From: Bradyrhizobium xenonodulans
Lineage (GTDB): Bacteria; Pseudomonadota; Alphaproteobacteria; Rhizobiales; Xanthobacteraceae
Length of the DNA: 64,000 bases
Assembly: GCF_027594865.1 (NCBI RefSeq)
Contig: NZ_CP089391.1
Location: 3,812,501-3,876,500, forward strand
Reading direction: 5' to 3'
Shown here: piece by piece, positions 55,048 through 63,998 of the stretch
Numbering within the stretch: the first letter of the stretch is position 1
Layout of the letters: each line of letters opens with the position of its first letter
Notes under the pieces: model-generated
Database searches by the model: none
Told to the model about the DNA's origin: nothing
Seen by the model: the letters and a program-made list of their open reading frames with translations, nothing else
Translations under genes and position numbers: made by a program

Positions 55048-55791
55048 TCAGAGGTTCGCGAGCCATCTTGCGAGCGGGATTTTTCCGAGCCGCGCCTCGC
55101 CGAGCGGGTTCAGCGATGTGTCGTCGATGGCGGCGCCGTAATACGGCGCCTTCGAGTCTCCCACCACTGGCCGGGCGTCACCGGACGCCTTCAGGCGGCG
55201 CGCGATGAAGTCGTTGAAGGGGGCTTTCTCGGGCCCCGCGATGTCGATCGTGCCGTTGAGCGGCCGGCCCGTTGCGACCTCCGCGAGGCGATCAGCGACG
55301 TCTTCGGCGGCGATTGGCTGAAATTGTGCGGACGGGACAACGATCTTTCCTTGGACCACAGCCGTTTCGGCAATGGCGCCGAGGAATTCGAAAAACTGCG
55401 TGGCGCGCACGATCGAGTAAGGGACCGAGCCGGATTTGATGATGGTCTCCTGGGCGAGCTTGGCACGGAAATACGCATTGTCGGGAGACCGCTCGGTCCC
55501 CACGATCGACAGCGCCACGTGATGCTTCACGCCCGCGGCCGCCTCCGTCGTGACGAGGTTCTTGCTCGACCGCTGGAAGAAATCGAGCACGGCGGCGGGC
55601 TCCCAGGACGGCGCGTTGGCGACGTCCACGACGACATCGGCACCCGTCAGCGCCGCAGCGAGGCCTTCACCGGTCACGGCATTCACGCCGGATTTCGGCG
55701 AAGCTGCCACGGCGTCTTGGCCCTGCTGCTTCAACTTCGCCACGAGCTTGGACCCGATCAATCCGGTCCCACCAATCACGACGATCTTCAT
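55048..55791 (-). CDS. NAD(P)-binding SDR-like protein (NmrA/atypical SDR)
   Basis: 247 residues from ATG 55791, preceded by GGGAGA. VVIGGTGLIGSKLVAKLKQQG is the nucleotide-binding start, HHVALSIVGTERS and VRATQFFEFLGAIAETA follow, as in atypical SDR/NmrA proteins. There is no clear Tyr-x3-Lys. These proteins often sense NAD(P) redox state or reduce small carbonyls. Operon with the cupin gene. Confidence 0.87.
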   Translation of the reverse strand: MKIVVIGGTGLIGSKLVAKLKQQGQDAVAASPKSGVNAVTGEGLAAALTGADVVVDVANAPSWEPAAVLDFFQRSSKNLVTTEAAAGVKHHVALSIVGTERSPDNAYFRAKLAQETIIKSGSVPYSIVRATQFFEFLGAIAETAVVQGKIVVPSAQFQPIAAEDVADRLAEVATGRPLNGTIDIAGPEKAPFNDFIARRLKASGDARPVVGDSKAPYYGAAIDDTSLNPLGEARLGKIPLARWLANL

Positions 55792-56251
55792 GGCATGTCT
55801 CCCTCGGTCAGTCAGGAACGCGAGACGATCACAGTCGGTGGAAACTCGCACGCCCGCGTCAATGAACGTGATGCAGGGGCGACTCTATCCGGCCCATGGC
55901 ACCGGCTCTTGCCTGGACCGTGCGCGGTTTGCCGAAAAATGCTCAAGCGAGGGCGCGGGAGGTCACGTTGGCGTGGGGCCTATCGTGCCAAACCAAACGG
56001 GGAAAAGTGTGGCGCGCCTCACTGACTGCTTTGGGTTGTGAGATGGTTTGGGCCGCATTTCACTTGTCAACGAGCATCGCATTCTGCCGGTGTTTTGCCC
56101 GACGAGTCAAAGTGCTTCGAAGACGCCAAACGCCGAGGACGCGCGCCCGAAAACACCAAGGAAAACAATCCCCCGCTTACTGTGCATGGGGTTGTTTTTC
56201 CGATTTTTGATCCGGGCGTGGGCTACGCCGTGCGATTTTGGCGCGGGCGCC
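55792..56251 (-). terminator. Gene-poor 460-bp region with terminator of the receptor gene
   Basis: AAAACAA-T-CCCC (56162-56173) pairs with GGGGTTGTTTT (56188-56198) around a 14-nt loop; on the minus strand it follows the receptor stop and ends in TTGTTTT, a plausible terminator. The rest holds the promoter of the SDR-like gene. Plus-strand open frames here are Arg/Cys-rich and not credible. Confidence 0.5.
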
Positions 56252-57328
56252 TCACGCCCCGCAGATGATGACGCCGTACCAGCCGAGGCCCCGATAGGTC
56301 TCGTAGCCCGGAGTTGCATGGAACGCGACCATCGTGCCCGAGCGGTCCTGATAGAAGCCGGAGCGCTGGCCGTTGAGCGACAGCGAGATGCGCTCGCTCA
56401 AAATACCCTGGCCGTCGGAGGCGGCGATGACCCGAAGGTTCGAGTCGACCAGCAGCACGCGGGCCTTGTCGCTGTCGCCGACGCGGACGCCCTGGACGAT
56501 GGCGCGGGCCTGCGCCTCCCAGTCGAAATGGATGGCGAGAACGCCGATCGGCGCGCCGCTGGCCTGGCCGCCGGCGCGGACGCTGGCGCAATAGGTGGCG
56601 ACCTGCGCGTTGCCGAGCAGCGGCTGGTTCTCGACGTCGCCGGCGACGTAGTCGTCGCCGGAGCGCAAGGTCTTCGCCTCGCGAAACCATTTGGTGTGGG
56701 CGACGTTCTGGCCGACGGCGCGAAAGCGGTCGGCACGCCCGTTGGCGATGACATTGCCGTCGAGATCGCAGAGCCAGAGGTCGAGATAGACGGTGTAGGC
56801 CCCGAGGATCACGCCGAGGCGTTGCGAGACATGGGAGACGGCTGCGGCGCTGGGGGAGGCCGCGCAATCGACCACTGCGGAATCGGTCGCCCACCAGCGC
56901 ACGTCGCAGGTGCGCTCATAGAGGTTGCGGTCGATCAGCTCGATGGCGTTGAGCGACAGGTCGACCATACGCTCGCCACGCGAGCGCTGGCTCATCCGGT
57001 CGATCGAGGCGACGAGATCGCCGGTACGCTTGGTCAGCTGGCTCTCCAGCTCGCGGGCGATGGTCTCGACCTGCTGGCCGACGCCGCGCACCTCCTGCGC
57101 CACCACCGCGAAGCCCGCGCCTTGCGCGCCGGCGCGCGAGCTCTCGATCAGCGCATTCAGTGCCAGCATCTTCATCTGGTTGGTGATCTGCTGGATCGAT
57201 TTGGTCTTGTCGACTGCGATCTGGTTGACCTCCGCAGTGAGGCGATTGATCAGCGCGGAGATGTCGGAATCATCGTCGGCGGGTTCGGCGGCAATCGGCT
57301 TGGCTTTCAGACCCAGCGCAGCAGACAT
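56252..57328 (-). CDS. Soluble chemoreceptor with signalling domain first and Cache-like domain last
   Basis: 358 residues from ATG 57328. Residues about 23-95 form half of a methyl-accepting signalling domain (IQQITNQMKMLALNALIESS, RAGAQGAGFAVVAQEVRGVG). A helical linker follows, and residues 165-358 resemble a Cache sensor (YLDLWLCDLDGNVIANG, HTKWFREAK, DVENQPLLG, GVLAIHFDW). There is no membrane helix, so it acts in the cytoplasm. The domain order is the reverse of usual receptors. No che genes lie nearby. Confidence 0.82.
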   Translation of the reverse strand: MSAALGLKAKPIAAEPADDDSDISALINRLTAEVNQIAVDKTKSIQQITNQMKMLALNALIESSRAGAQGAGFAVVAQEVRGVGQQVETIARELESQLTKRTGDLVASIDRMSQRSRGERMVDLSLNAIELIDRNLYERTCDVRWWATDSAVVDCAASPSAAAVSHVSQRLGVILGAYTVYLDLWLCDLDGNVIANGRADRFRAVGQNVAHTKWFREAKTLRSGDDYVAGDVENQPLLGNAQVATYCASVRAGGQASGAPIGVLAIHFDWEAQARAIVQGVRVGDSDKARVLLVDSNLRVIAASDGQGILSERISLSLNGQRSGFYQDRSGTMVAFHATPGYETYRGLGWYGVIICGA

Positions 57329-57605
57329 CGGGGACTTCCCTTGGCAATGAGGTCTGATCTGCAATGAACCCGGAACAAATCACGTCAGATCGAATACGAA
57401 TCTTTTTCGAAGATTTCGCCTAACGCCTGCTTAATTTGCTGTTCCTCCGACTGCCCAAATGATAGTCAGCCGGCGCAGCAAAGTGGCAATCCACCGCTTT
57501 GTGCGGCGCGGACATTGCAAACCCCAGGGGATTCCGGGTCAATCGTTCCGCCAGCGGATCGATGCGATACCTCCGCCTACGGGTTCCTCAAGCCAACCGC
57601 AACTC

Positions 57606-59447
57606 ATGACGCCACCCACCACCGCCTTGCCCGTCGAGACGCCCCAGGCGTTCCTGGGGGTGGCGCGTTCGCTTACCGACAAGCTCTGGCGCGACCGGCT
57701 GGATGGGCGCGGGGCGGCCAGGGCGCTTGCCATCGTGCAGCGGCACCAATTGCCCGAGTTGCTGGCGCGGGTGCTGGCGGGCCGCGGCGTCGACATCGAC
57801 GCGGTCGCCGACTTCCTCGATCCGACCATCCGCAAGCTCCTGCCGGACCCCTATACGGTGACGGAGATGGAGGCTGCTGCGAAGCGGATTGCGGATGCGG
57901 CGGCTAGGAGCGAGAAGGTCGCGATCTTCGGCGATTACGACGTCGACGGCGCGACCTCGGCGGCGCTGCTCGCCTGGCATTTGCGCCATTGCGGGCTCGA
58001 TCCGCTGATCCACATTCCCGACCGCATTTTTGAAGGCTACGGCCCCAATGTCGAGGCCGTGCGCGGGTTGGCGGCCAAGGGCGCCACGCTGCTCGTGACC
58101 GTCGATTGCGGCACCACCAGCCTTGAGCCGCTGGCCGAAGCAAAGCGGCTCGGCATGTCCGTGGTCGTGATCGATCATCACCAGGCCGGCGACGTTCTTC
58201 CTGAGGTCGACGCACTGGTCAACCCGAACCGGCTCGACGATCTCTCCGGCCTTGGCCATCTCGCCGCAGTCGGCCTCGTGCTGGTGACGCTCGTCGCCGT
58301 CAATCGCGAGCTGCGCCAGCGTGGCTTCTGGAGCAGCGAGATGCCCGAGCCGGATCTGCTCGGCATGCTGCATCACGTCGCGCTCGGCACCGTCGCGGAT
58401 GTGGCGCCGCTGATCGGCCTCAACCGCGCCTTCGTCGCCAAAGGGCTGATCGCGATGCGGCGACGCGACCATGTCGGCCATACTGCGCTGATGGACGTGG
58501 CGCGGCTCAACGGCCCGCCGGAGGCCTGGCATCTCGGCTTCATGCTGGGGCCGCGCGTCAATGCCGGGGGTCGCATCGGCCGCGCCGATCTCGGCGTGCG
58601 GCTGTTGCTGGAAGGCGATAGCGTCGAGGCCGCGCGGATCGCAGCCGAGCTCGACCGCCTCAACAGCGAGCGCCGCGTCATCGAGCAGGCCGCCGAAGCC
58701 CAGGCCGAAGCCGAGGCGCTGGCCTCGATCGGGCTTGAGGACAAGCTCGGCGTGATCGTCACGGCGTCCGAGGGTTGGCATCCCGGCGTGGTCGGCCTCG
58801 TCGCCTCCCGGTTGAAGGAGAAGTTTTCGCGGCCCGCCTTTGCCATCGCGCTCGAGCCCGGCGGCATCGGCACCGGCTCGGGCCGCTCGATCGCCGGCGT
58901 CGACCTGGGCAAGGCGGTGCGGCAGGCGGTCACTGATGGCATTCTGTTGAAAGGCGGCGGCCACGCGATGGCCGCGGGCGTGACGCTGCGGAAAGAGAAG
59001 CTCGCCGAATTCCGCGCCTATCTCGAAAATGCGTTGGCGCAGGACGTCGCCGAGGCGCGTCATGTCAACGAGCTCTATATCGACGGCGCAGTCTCCGCGC
59101 GCGCGGTGACAACGGAGCTTGCGGCGACGCTCAACCGCGCGGGGCCGTTCGGCAGCGGCAATCCGGAAGCCGTGCTGGCGCTGCCGGCGCATCAGCTCGT
59201 CTATGCCGACGAGGTCGGGCAGGCGCATCTTCGCCTGCGCTTCAAGTCGGGCGACGGTGCCATCGTCAACGGCATCGCGTTCCGTTCGGTCGGCCAGAAG
59301 CTCGGCAATGCTTTGGTGGCGAACCGCGGCCAGCAATTGCATGTCGCGGGATCGTTGTCGGTCGACCGCTACCAGGGTGCCGAACGCGTGCAGTTCCGCG
59401 TCGTCGATGTCGCACTGCCGGACCAGGGGCCATCCGTGATCAGATAA
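57606..59447 (+). CDS. recJ: Single-stranded-DNA-specific exonuclease RecJ
   Basis: 613 residues from ATG 57606; upstream in-frame starts from 57459 are unlikely. DHH-family motifs: FGDYDVDGATSAALL (110-115 core), VTVDCGTTS and VVVIDHHQAG (DHH at 190-192), then the DHHA1 domain with GRSIAGVDLGKAV and KGGGHAMAAGVTL. It degrades single-stranded DNA 5-prime to 3-prime in recombination and mismatch repair. Confidence 0.95.
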   Translation: MTPPTTALPVETPQAFLGVARSLTDKLWRDRLDGRGAARALAIVQRHQLPELLARVLAGRGVDIDAVADFLDPTIRKLLPDPYTVTEMEAAAKRIADAAARSEKVAIFGDYDVDGATSAALLAWHLRHCGLDPLIHIPDRIFEGYGPNVEAVRGLAAKGATLLVTVDCGTTSLEPLAEAKRLGMSVVVIDHHQAGDVLPEVDALVNPNRLDDLSGLGHLAAVGLVLVTLVAVNRELRQRGFWSSEMPEPDLLGMLHHVALGTVADVAPLIGLNRAFVAKGLIAMRRRDHVGHTALMDVARLNGPPEAWHLGFMLGPRVNAGGRIGRADLGVRLLLEGDSVEAARIAAELDRLNSERRVIEQAAEAQAEAEALASIGLEDKLGVIVTASEGWHPGVVGLVASRLKEKFSRPAFAIALEPGGIGTGSGRSIAGVDLGKAVRQAVTDGILLKGGGHAMAAGVTLRKEKLAEFRAYLENALAQDVAEARHVNELYIDGAVSARAVTTELAATLNRAGPFGSGNPEAVLALPAHQLVYADEVGQAHLRLRFKSGDGAIVNGIAFRSVGQKLGNALVANRGQQLHVAGSLSVDRYQGAERVQFRVVDVALPDQGPSVIR

Positions 59448-59510
59448 CGCAAGATCCGACGAGGTCATGCGGCAAAAATAAACCGCTCAAACAACAAAAA
59501 GGGAGTGAAC

Positions 59511-60320
59511 ATGGCAGGGCAGGTTGAGGGCAAGGTCGCGCTGGTGACGGGCGGCGCCTCGGGCATTGGCGAGGCCATCGTCGAGCTGTTCGCCCGCGAA
59601 GGCGCAACAGTTGTCATCACCGACATCGACGAACTGCGCGGCCCCGAGCTCGCCAAGCGCGTGACAAAAGCCGGCGGCAAGGCCATCTTCCTGGAGCAGG
59701 ACGTCACCTCCGAGGAGCGCTGGATCGAGATCGTCGCCGACGTTGCGAAGCGTTACGGCCGACTCGACATCATGGTCTCAAATGCCGGCATCGGCATTGC
59801 CGTGCCCTCGATCGTCGACATGACGCTCGCGGACTGGCGCAAGCAGAACGCGATCAACCTCGACGGCGTGTTCCTGTCGGTCAAGCATTGCCTGCCCTTG
59901 ATGCGCAAGACCGGCGGCGGCTCGATCGTCATGATGTCCTCGCTCGCAGGCCTGCGTGGTTCGCCCGGTCTGTCAGCCTATTCGCTGACCAAAGGCGGCG
60001 TGCGGCTGTTCGCCAAATCGATCGCGATGGAATGTGCCGCAGCAGGCGACGGTATTCGCGTCAACTCGGTCCACCCCGGCATCATCGACACGCCGATCTG
60101 GGGCAAGATCCCGACCGGGGCGACCGGCGCCGGCCAGAACGCACCGATCGATCCCGAGGAGCGCGCCAAAGTCGTGACGCCGCTCGCCCGCGCCGGCCAG
60201 GCTTCGGAGATCGCCAGCGGGGTGCTGTATCTGGCCTCTGATGCCTCGCGCTATGTCACCGGCAGCGAGCTCGTCATCGACGGCGGCATGAACGCGGGTG
60301 GCGTGCCGCGTCGGGCGTAG
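59511..60320 (+). CDS. SDR family oxidoreductase
   Basis: 269 residues from ATG 59511, with GGGAG at 59501-59505. TGGASGIGEAIVELFAREGA, VSNAGIGIAV and catalytic SSLAGLRGSPGLSAYSLTKGG (Ser, Tyr, Lys) make a classical SDR; the tail reads VTGSELVIDGGMNAGG. Substrate unknown. The class II aldolase gene follows 94 nt later in the same direction. Confidence 0.9.
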   Translation: MAGQVEGKVALVTGGASGIGEAIVELFAREGATVVITDIDELRGPELAKRVTKAGGKAIFLEQDVTSEERWIEIVADVAKRYGRLDIMVSNAGIGIAVPSIVDMTLADWRKQNAINLDGVFLSVKHCLPLMRKTGGGSIVMMSSLAGLRGSPGLSAYSLTKGGVRLFAKSIAMECAAAGDGIRVNSVHPGIIDTPIWGKIPTGATGAGQNAPIDPEERAKVVTPLARAGQASEIASGVLYLASDASRYVTGSELVIDGGMNAGGVPRRA

Positions 60321-60414
60321 TCGACGCAGGGCAGGGTGGCGGGACGAGGGGCTGACGCTGGCGCGTCCCCCCTGTACAAGGCCGGGAGCCGATCAAACGA
60401 GGTTTCTCTCTGCC

Positions 60415-61221
60415 ATGGCGCACAGCCTGTCTCACGCCGCTTCATCCGCGTCCGCAACCGCTTCAGTGGGGTCGAACCGGCCGGATCTCGCCACCGACGC
60501 CATTCGCACGGCGCGCGAGGATCTCGCCGCCTGTTTTCGGATGGCGGCGCGCAACGGCTTTGAGGAAGGCATCTGCAACCACTTTTCCGCCGTGGTGCCC
60601 GGTCATGACGATCTCTTCCTGGTCAACCCGTACGGCTACGCCTTCCGCGAGCTGACGGCGTCAAAACTGCTGATCTGCGACTTCCACGGCCACGTGCTCG
60701 ATGGCGAGGGCGTGCCCGAGGCGACCGCCTTCTACATCCACGCCGAGATGCACAGGCGCCTGCCGCGCGCCAAGGTCGCCTTCCACACCCACATGCCCTA
60801 CGCCACGGCGCTGTCGATGACCGAAGGCGATCCGCTGATTTGGGCCGGCCAGACCGCGCTGAAGTTCTACGGCCGCACCGCAGTAGACCGCGACTATAAC
60901 GGCCTCGCGCTCGACAACCGCGAGGGCGCGCGCATCGCCTCAAGCGTCGGCGATGCCGACATCGTCTTCATGAAGCATCATGGTGTGATGGTGCTGGCCC
61001 CGACCATCGCGGAGGCCTGGGACGATCTCTATTATCTCGAACGCGCCGCCGAGGTGCAGGTGCTGGCGATGTCGACCGGGCGCAAGGTGCTGCCGGTCGA
61101 CCCCGCGATCGCGGCCGAAACCTACAGGCAGATGCGCGAGGGTGATTCCGAATCCGCGCGGCTGCATCTCGCGGCGATCCGCCGGCAGCTGGATGCCGAG
61201 GAGCCGCAGTACAGGCACTGA
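60415..61221 (+). CDS. Class II aldolase/adducin family protein
   Basis: 268 residues from ATG 60415. FRMAARNGFEEGICNHFSAVV, NPYGYAFRELTASKLL, the zinc ligands in FHTHMPYATALS (His-x-His) and MKHHGVMVLAPT (His) match class II aldolase. Family members cleave sugar phosphates; many related soil-bacterial proteins are of unknown specificity. RBS weak. It is convergent with the transglycosylase gene. Confidence 0.87.
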   Translation: MAHSLSHAASSASATASVGSNRPDLATDAIRTAREDLAACFRMAARNGFEEGICNHFSAVVPGHDDLFLVNPYGYAFRELTASKLLICDFHGHVLDGEGVPEATAFYIHAEMHRRLPRAKVAFHTHMPYATALSMTEGDPLIWAGQTALKFYGRTAVDRDYNGLALDNREGARIASSVGDADIVFMKHHGVMVLAPTIAEAWDDLYYLERAAEVQVLAMSTGRKVLPVDPAIAAETYRQMREGDSESARLHLAAIRRQLDAEEPQYRH

Positions 61222-61227
61222 GGCGGC

Positions 61228-62457
61228 TTACGACCCCTGCCGCAGCTTCGCCAGCACCTTCAGCCCGCCATAGCCATCCGCCGGCGTGATGCCGGCGCGT
61301 TGCTGGAAATCCTTGATCGCCTTCATGGTGTCGTTGCCGACGCGGCCGTCGGTGCCGCCGGTGTCGAAGCCGGCCTTGGTCAGCCGCGTCTGCATCTCCT
61401 GCACCTCGGCAAGCGTCAGCGCGCGTTCGGAGCCGGGGAAGGGCTGGATGAAGGGCGGCGCGCCGAGGCAGCGGTCGCCGAGATGGCAGATCGCCAGCGC
61501 ATAGTTCATCGAGGGATTGTAGCTTTTCACCGAGTAGAAATTCGGTCCGAGCAGGAAGGTCGGCCCGCCCGCGACCGGCGTCCACATCTGCGCGGAGGCA
61601 TTCGGCTGCGGGAATGGCTGACCGTCGGCACGGCTGACGCCGGCCGCCTGCCAGGCCGCATAGCTCTTGCTGCCACTCATGTTGCCGGCGGCGCGCACCT
61701 CGTAGCCCCAATGCTCGCCGCGGTGCCACTTGCCGCGATTGACGAGATATTTTGCGGTCGAACCCAGCGCGTCGTCGGGCTTGCCGAACGGCGACACCTT
61801 GCCGTCGCCGTCATAGTCGATGCCGACATTGAGCCAGACCTCCGGCATCCATTGCGAATGCCCCATCGCGCCGGCCCAGGAGCCCTGCATCTGCTCCGGC
61901 GTGCTCCAGCCCTTGTCGACGATGCGCAGCGCGTTGATCAGCTCGGTCTCCCAATAGGCCTTGCGGCGCGGCTCGTTCCAGGCGAGCGCGGCGAGTGAGG
62001 GAAATACCGGCGTCATGTGGTTCTGCTGCACCAGCGGATCGCCATAGGCGGACTCGACGCCCCACAGCGCCAGCAGCGTGCCGCGCTCGACGCCGAAGTC
62101 GCGCTCGATGCGCGCCAGCAGCGCCTCGTTGTTCTTCAGCGCGATCTTGCCGTTGATGATGCGCCAGTCGGAGACACGGCGATTGATGTATTGCCAGACC
62201 TGCTCGTGGAATTCGGGCTGGCTGCGCATTTGCTTGAACACGCTCATGTCCGGCTCGACCCGCGCCATCGCCCGCTGCCACGTCGCAGCGGAGATGCCCT
62301 TGGCCATGGCGCGTGCGCGAAAACTCTCGCGCCATTCATCGAAGCCCGGAGGCGCGGCGAGGATTTGCGTTGGCGACGCGAGCAGGGCGGCCGCGCCGAG
62401 CGTGGATTTGAGCAGGGCGCGGCGGGTGTGATGGGCCGAGGAATCAGCTTGTTTCAT
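61228..62457 (-). CDS. Lytic murein transglycosylase (MltB-like) with peptidoglycan-binding domain
   Basis: 409 residues. A signal with TRRALLKSTLGAAALLAS (Tat-like, RR). The catalytic domain has ALWGVESAYGDP (Glu135) and GSWAGAMGHSQWMPEV; residues about 335-405 form a peptidoglycan-binding repeat (VQEMQTRLTKAGFDTGGTDG, TMKAIKDFQQRAGITPADGY). It cleaves glycan strands to anhydro-MurNAc ends, the substrate of AnmK-type recycling. Confidence 0.93.
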   Translation of the reverse strand: MKQADSSAHHTRRALLKSTLGAAALLASPTQILAAPPGFDEWRESFRARAMAKGISAATWQRAMARVEPDMSVFKQMRSQPEFHEQVWQYINRRVSDWRIINGKIALKNNEALLARIERDFGVERGTLLALWGVESAYGDPLVQQNHMTPVFPSLAALAWNEPRRKAYWETELINALRIVDKGWSTPEQMQGSWAGAMGHSQWMPEVWLNVGIDYDGDGKVSPFGKPDDALGSTAKYLVNRGKWHRGEHWGYEVRAAGNMSGSKSYAAWQAAGVSRADGQPFPQPNASAQMWTPVAGGPTFLLGPNFYSVKSYNPSMNYALAICHLGDRCLGAPPFIQPFPGSERALTLAEVQEMQTRLTKAGFDTGGTDGRVGNDTMKAIKDFQQRAGITPADGYGGLKVLAKLRQGS

Positions 62458-62582
62458 GGAGGTATCCTAGCCGGAAACATGGCTCGTGTGAGTCGGTTCC
62501 TGGAACGCGGGGAACAGGCCTGTCCGCCGGAACAAAGTGTCGCACTGAGGCATTCCCTCCGCACGACAATGAGGAGGACGAG

Positions 62583-62843
62583 ATGAAGAAATATCTGTTT
62601 GCCGCTGCATTAGTCACCGCTGTTGCGGCGCCTGCGTTCGCCGATGAAGTCGGCGTTCATGTCGGCCCGGTCGGCGCCGGCGTGACGGTCGGACAGTCCC
62701 ACGAATATCGTGAGCGGGACCGTGATCGCGACCGCACCACGGTCATCAAGGAGCGCGAGCCATCGAACCGCACCACCGTGATCAAGAAGGAAGATGAATT
62801 CGGCAATCGCAGCAAGACCGTGATTCATCACGACAACGACTGA
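62583..62843 (+). CDS. Small exported charged protein
   Basis: 86 residues. Signal peptide MKKYLFAAALVTAVAAPAFA, then GVHVGPVGAGVTVGQS and a strongly charged tail with REREPSNRTTVIKKE repeats (two TTVIK units). RBS GGAGGACGAG. It is a short periplasmic protein of unknown function; the charge pattern suggests a flexible, ligand- or surface-binding tail. Confidence 0.8.
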   Translation: MKKYLFAAALVTAVAAPAFADEVGVHVGPVGAGVTVGQSHEYRERDRDRDRTTVIKEREPSNRTTVIKKEDEFGNRSKTVIHHDND

Positions 62844-62851
62844 CGGAACAG

Positions 62852-62872
62852 GGCCCCGGCTTGGCCGGGGCC
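62852..62872 (+). terminator. GC-rich hairpin after the small exported protein
   Basis: GGCCCCGGC (62852-62860) pairs with GCCGGGGCC (62864-62872) around a 3-nt loop, 9 bp past the stop. No T-run follows, so it may end or attenuate transcription weakly. Confidence 0.6.
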
Positions 62873-62912
62873 GCCTTCCGCACGCAGCCTGTTCTCGAGC
62901 ATTCGGGGTGGA

Positions 62913-63164
62913 ATGAAGATACGCGCACATGCCGAGAGCCATGTCGTCGAACTCGACGACGGATCGCAATGGAAGATTTATCCCGGCGATCTCGCAACGA
63001 CGCTGAGCTGGAAGCCCGACACCGATCTGCACCTGGAGCGAAGCGGCGAGCGGGTGAGTTCGCATGTGCTGGTGAATGGCACCGATCAAAGCCGCGTACG
63101 CGTGATCGCCGCGGGTGAGAGCTGGCCCGACGGCGAGGTTAAGAAAGCGTTGAAGGGTGGCTAG
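62913..63164 (+). CDS. 83-aa conserved hypothetical protein
   Basis: MKIRAHAESHVVELDDGSQW, IYPGDLATTLSWKPDTDLHL and VLVNGTDQSRVRVIAAGESW. All-beta in pattern, no signal peptide, no cysteine, no known domain. GGGGTGGA precedes ATG. Codon use is in line with its neighbours. Confidence 0.7.
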   Translation: MKIRAHAESHVVELDDGSQWKIYPGDLATTLSWKPDTDLHLERSGERVSSHVLVNGTDQSRVRVIAAGESWPDGEVKKALKGG

Positions 63165-63248
63165 CTCGCGCCTGCGCCGCGCCGGATATCCCCAATTTTA
63201 AGCCTGCCGCTTACGGTCGGTTCGCGTCCGTCTGCGTAGGATACGCGC

Positions 63249-63431
63249 ATGCGGGAGCTGTTCGACATCATCCGTGCCAATCCCTGGCCGTTCGGCGCAG
63301 GACTGTTCGTCGTGATCCTGATGATCATTGCCGAGAACTTCGGCCGCGGCATTCAAGGCGGCGGCGACCCCGGTGGCGACTTCTCGGATGCCGGCGGATG
63401 CGACGGTGGTGACGGAGGCGGCGGCGACTAG
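63249..63431 (+). CDS. 60-aa membrane protein with Gly/Asp-rich tail
   Basis: MRELFDIIRANPWPFGAGLF is a short cytoplasmic or signal part, VVILMIIAEN completes one helix, and the last 25 residues are Gly/Asp-rich (GGGDPGGDFSDAGGCDGGDG). Such tails can bind cations, for example calcium, weakly. No known domain. Its stop overlaps the convergent MarR stop by 4 nt. Confidence 0.6.
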   Translation: MRELFDIIRANPWPFGAGLFVVILMIIAENFGRGIQGGGDPGGDFSDAGGCDGGDGGGGD

Positions 63432-63964
63432 GCTTGGTCGTCCTGCAATTCGGTTGCGACGTTAGCGAGCCAGCGGCGAATGCTCGCCTCGGCCTTGGCA
63501 TCGAGGCCGGCCGCAAGCCGCTTCTCCAGCGCGATCACGCGCTCCCTGCAAGCCTTCAACAATGTCGTGCCCCGCGGCGTCAGCGTCCATTGCTGGATGC
63601 GGCCGTGGACGGGATGCGGCGTCATCAGAATCGCGCCGTCGCGCTCGAGATTGCGGATGATCACGCCGACCGTCTGCGGCGTCAGGAAGGTGAGGCGGGC
63701 GACGTCGGCGCCCGACAGGCCCGGATAGGCATTCAGCATCGTCAGCACGGCAAATTGCGGCGAGGTCACGCCGAGATCGGCAAGGGTCCGTTCCATCGTC
63801 AGCCGGACGGCGGCATGGGCCTGGCGCAGGAGATAGCCGAGATAGCCTTGTTCGCCGCGCTTGCCTTCGCCTGCGGCAGGCACGCGAACGGCGCCGCCCT
63901 CGGCGGGCGGCGGCGACTTGCGCAAGGTTTTCGATCTCGTGATGTCAGCGGTCTTGCGTATCAT
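63428..63964 (-). CDS. MarR family transcriptional regulator
   Basis: 178 residues from ATG 63964 (a longer frame from GTG 63991 runs through the operator and is rejected). The first 45 residues are a Lys/Pro-rich extension; then the MarR fold with a winged helix (LTFLTPQTVGVIIRNLERDG, TPHPVHGRIQQWTLTPRG). It should respond to a small aromatic ligand. Two palindromes (63966-63998) at its start suggest autorepression. Confidence 0.9.
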   Translation of the reverse strand: MIRKTADITRSKTLRKSPPPAEGGAVRVPAAGEGKRGEQGYLGYLLRQAHAAVRLTMERTLADLGVTSPQFAVLTMLNAYPGLSGADVARLTFLTPQTVGVIIRNLERDGAILMTPHPVHGRIQQWTLTPRGTTLLKACRERVIALEKRLAAGLDAKAEASIRRWLANVATELQDDQA

Positions 63965-63998
63965 GTAAGAGCTCTTATACAGTGTAAGCACACTTACA
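63964..63998. promoter_or_regulatory. MarR operator candidates
   Basis: TAAGAGCTCTTA (63966-63977) is a perfect 12-bp palindrome extended as TGTAAG...CTTATACA; TGTAAG-CACA-CTTACA (63983-63998) is a second, perfect 6-bp inverted repeat. Both share the TGTAAG half-site and sit at the MarR start and promoter. Confidence 0.7.

Noticed and set aside
55896..56268. Plus-strand frames in the gene-poor region at 56 kb
   Set aside because: Arg/Cys-rich composition, no ribosome sites; the region also carries a terminator hairpin for the opposite strand.
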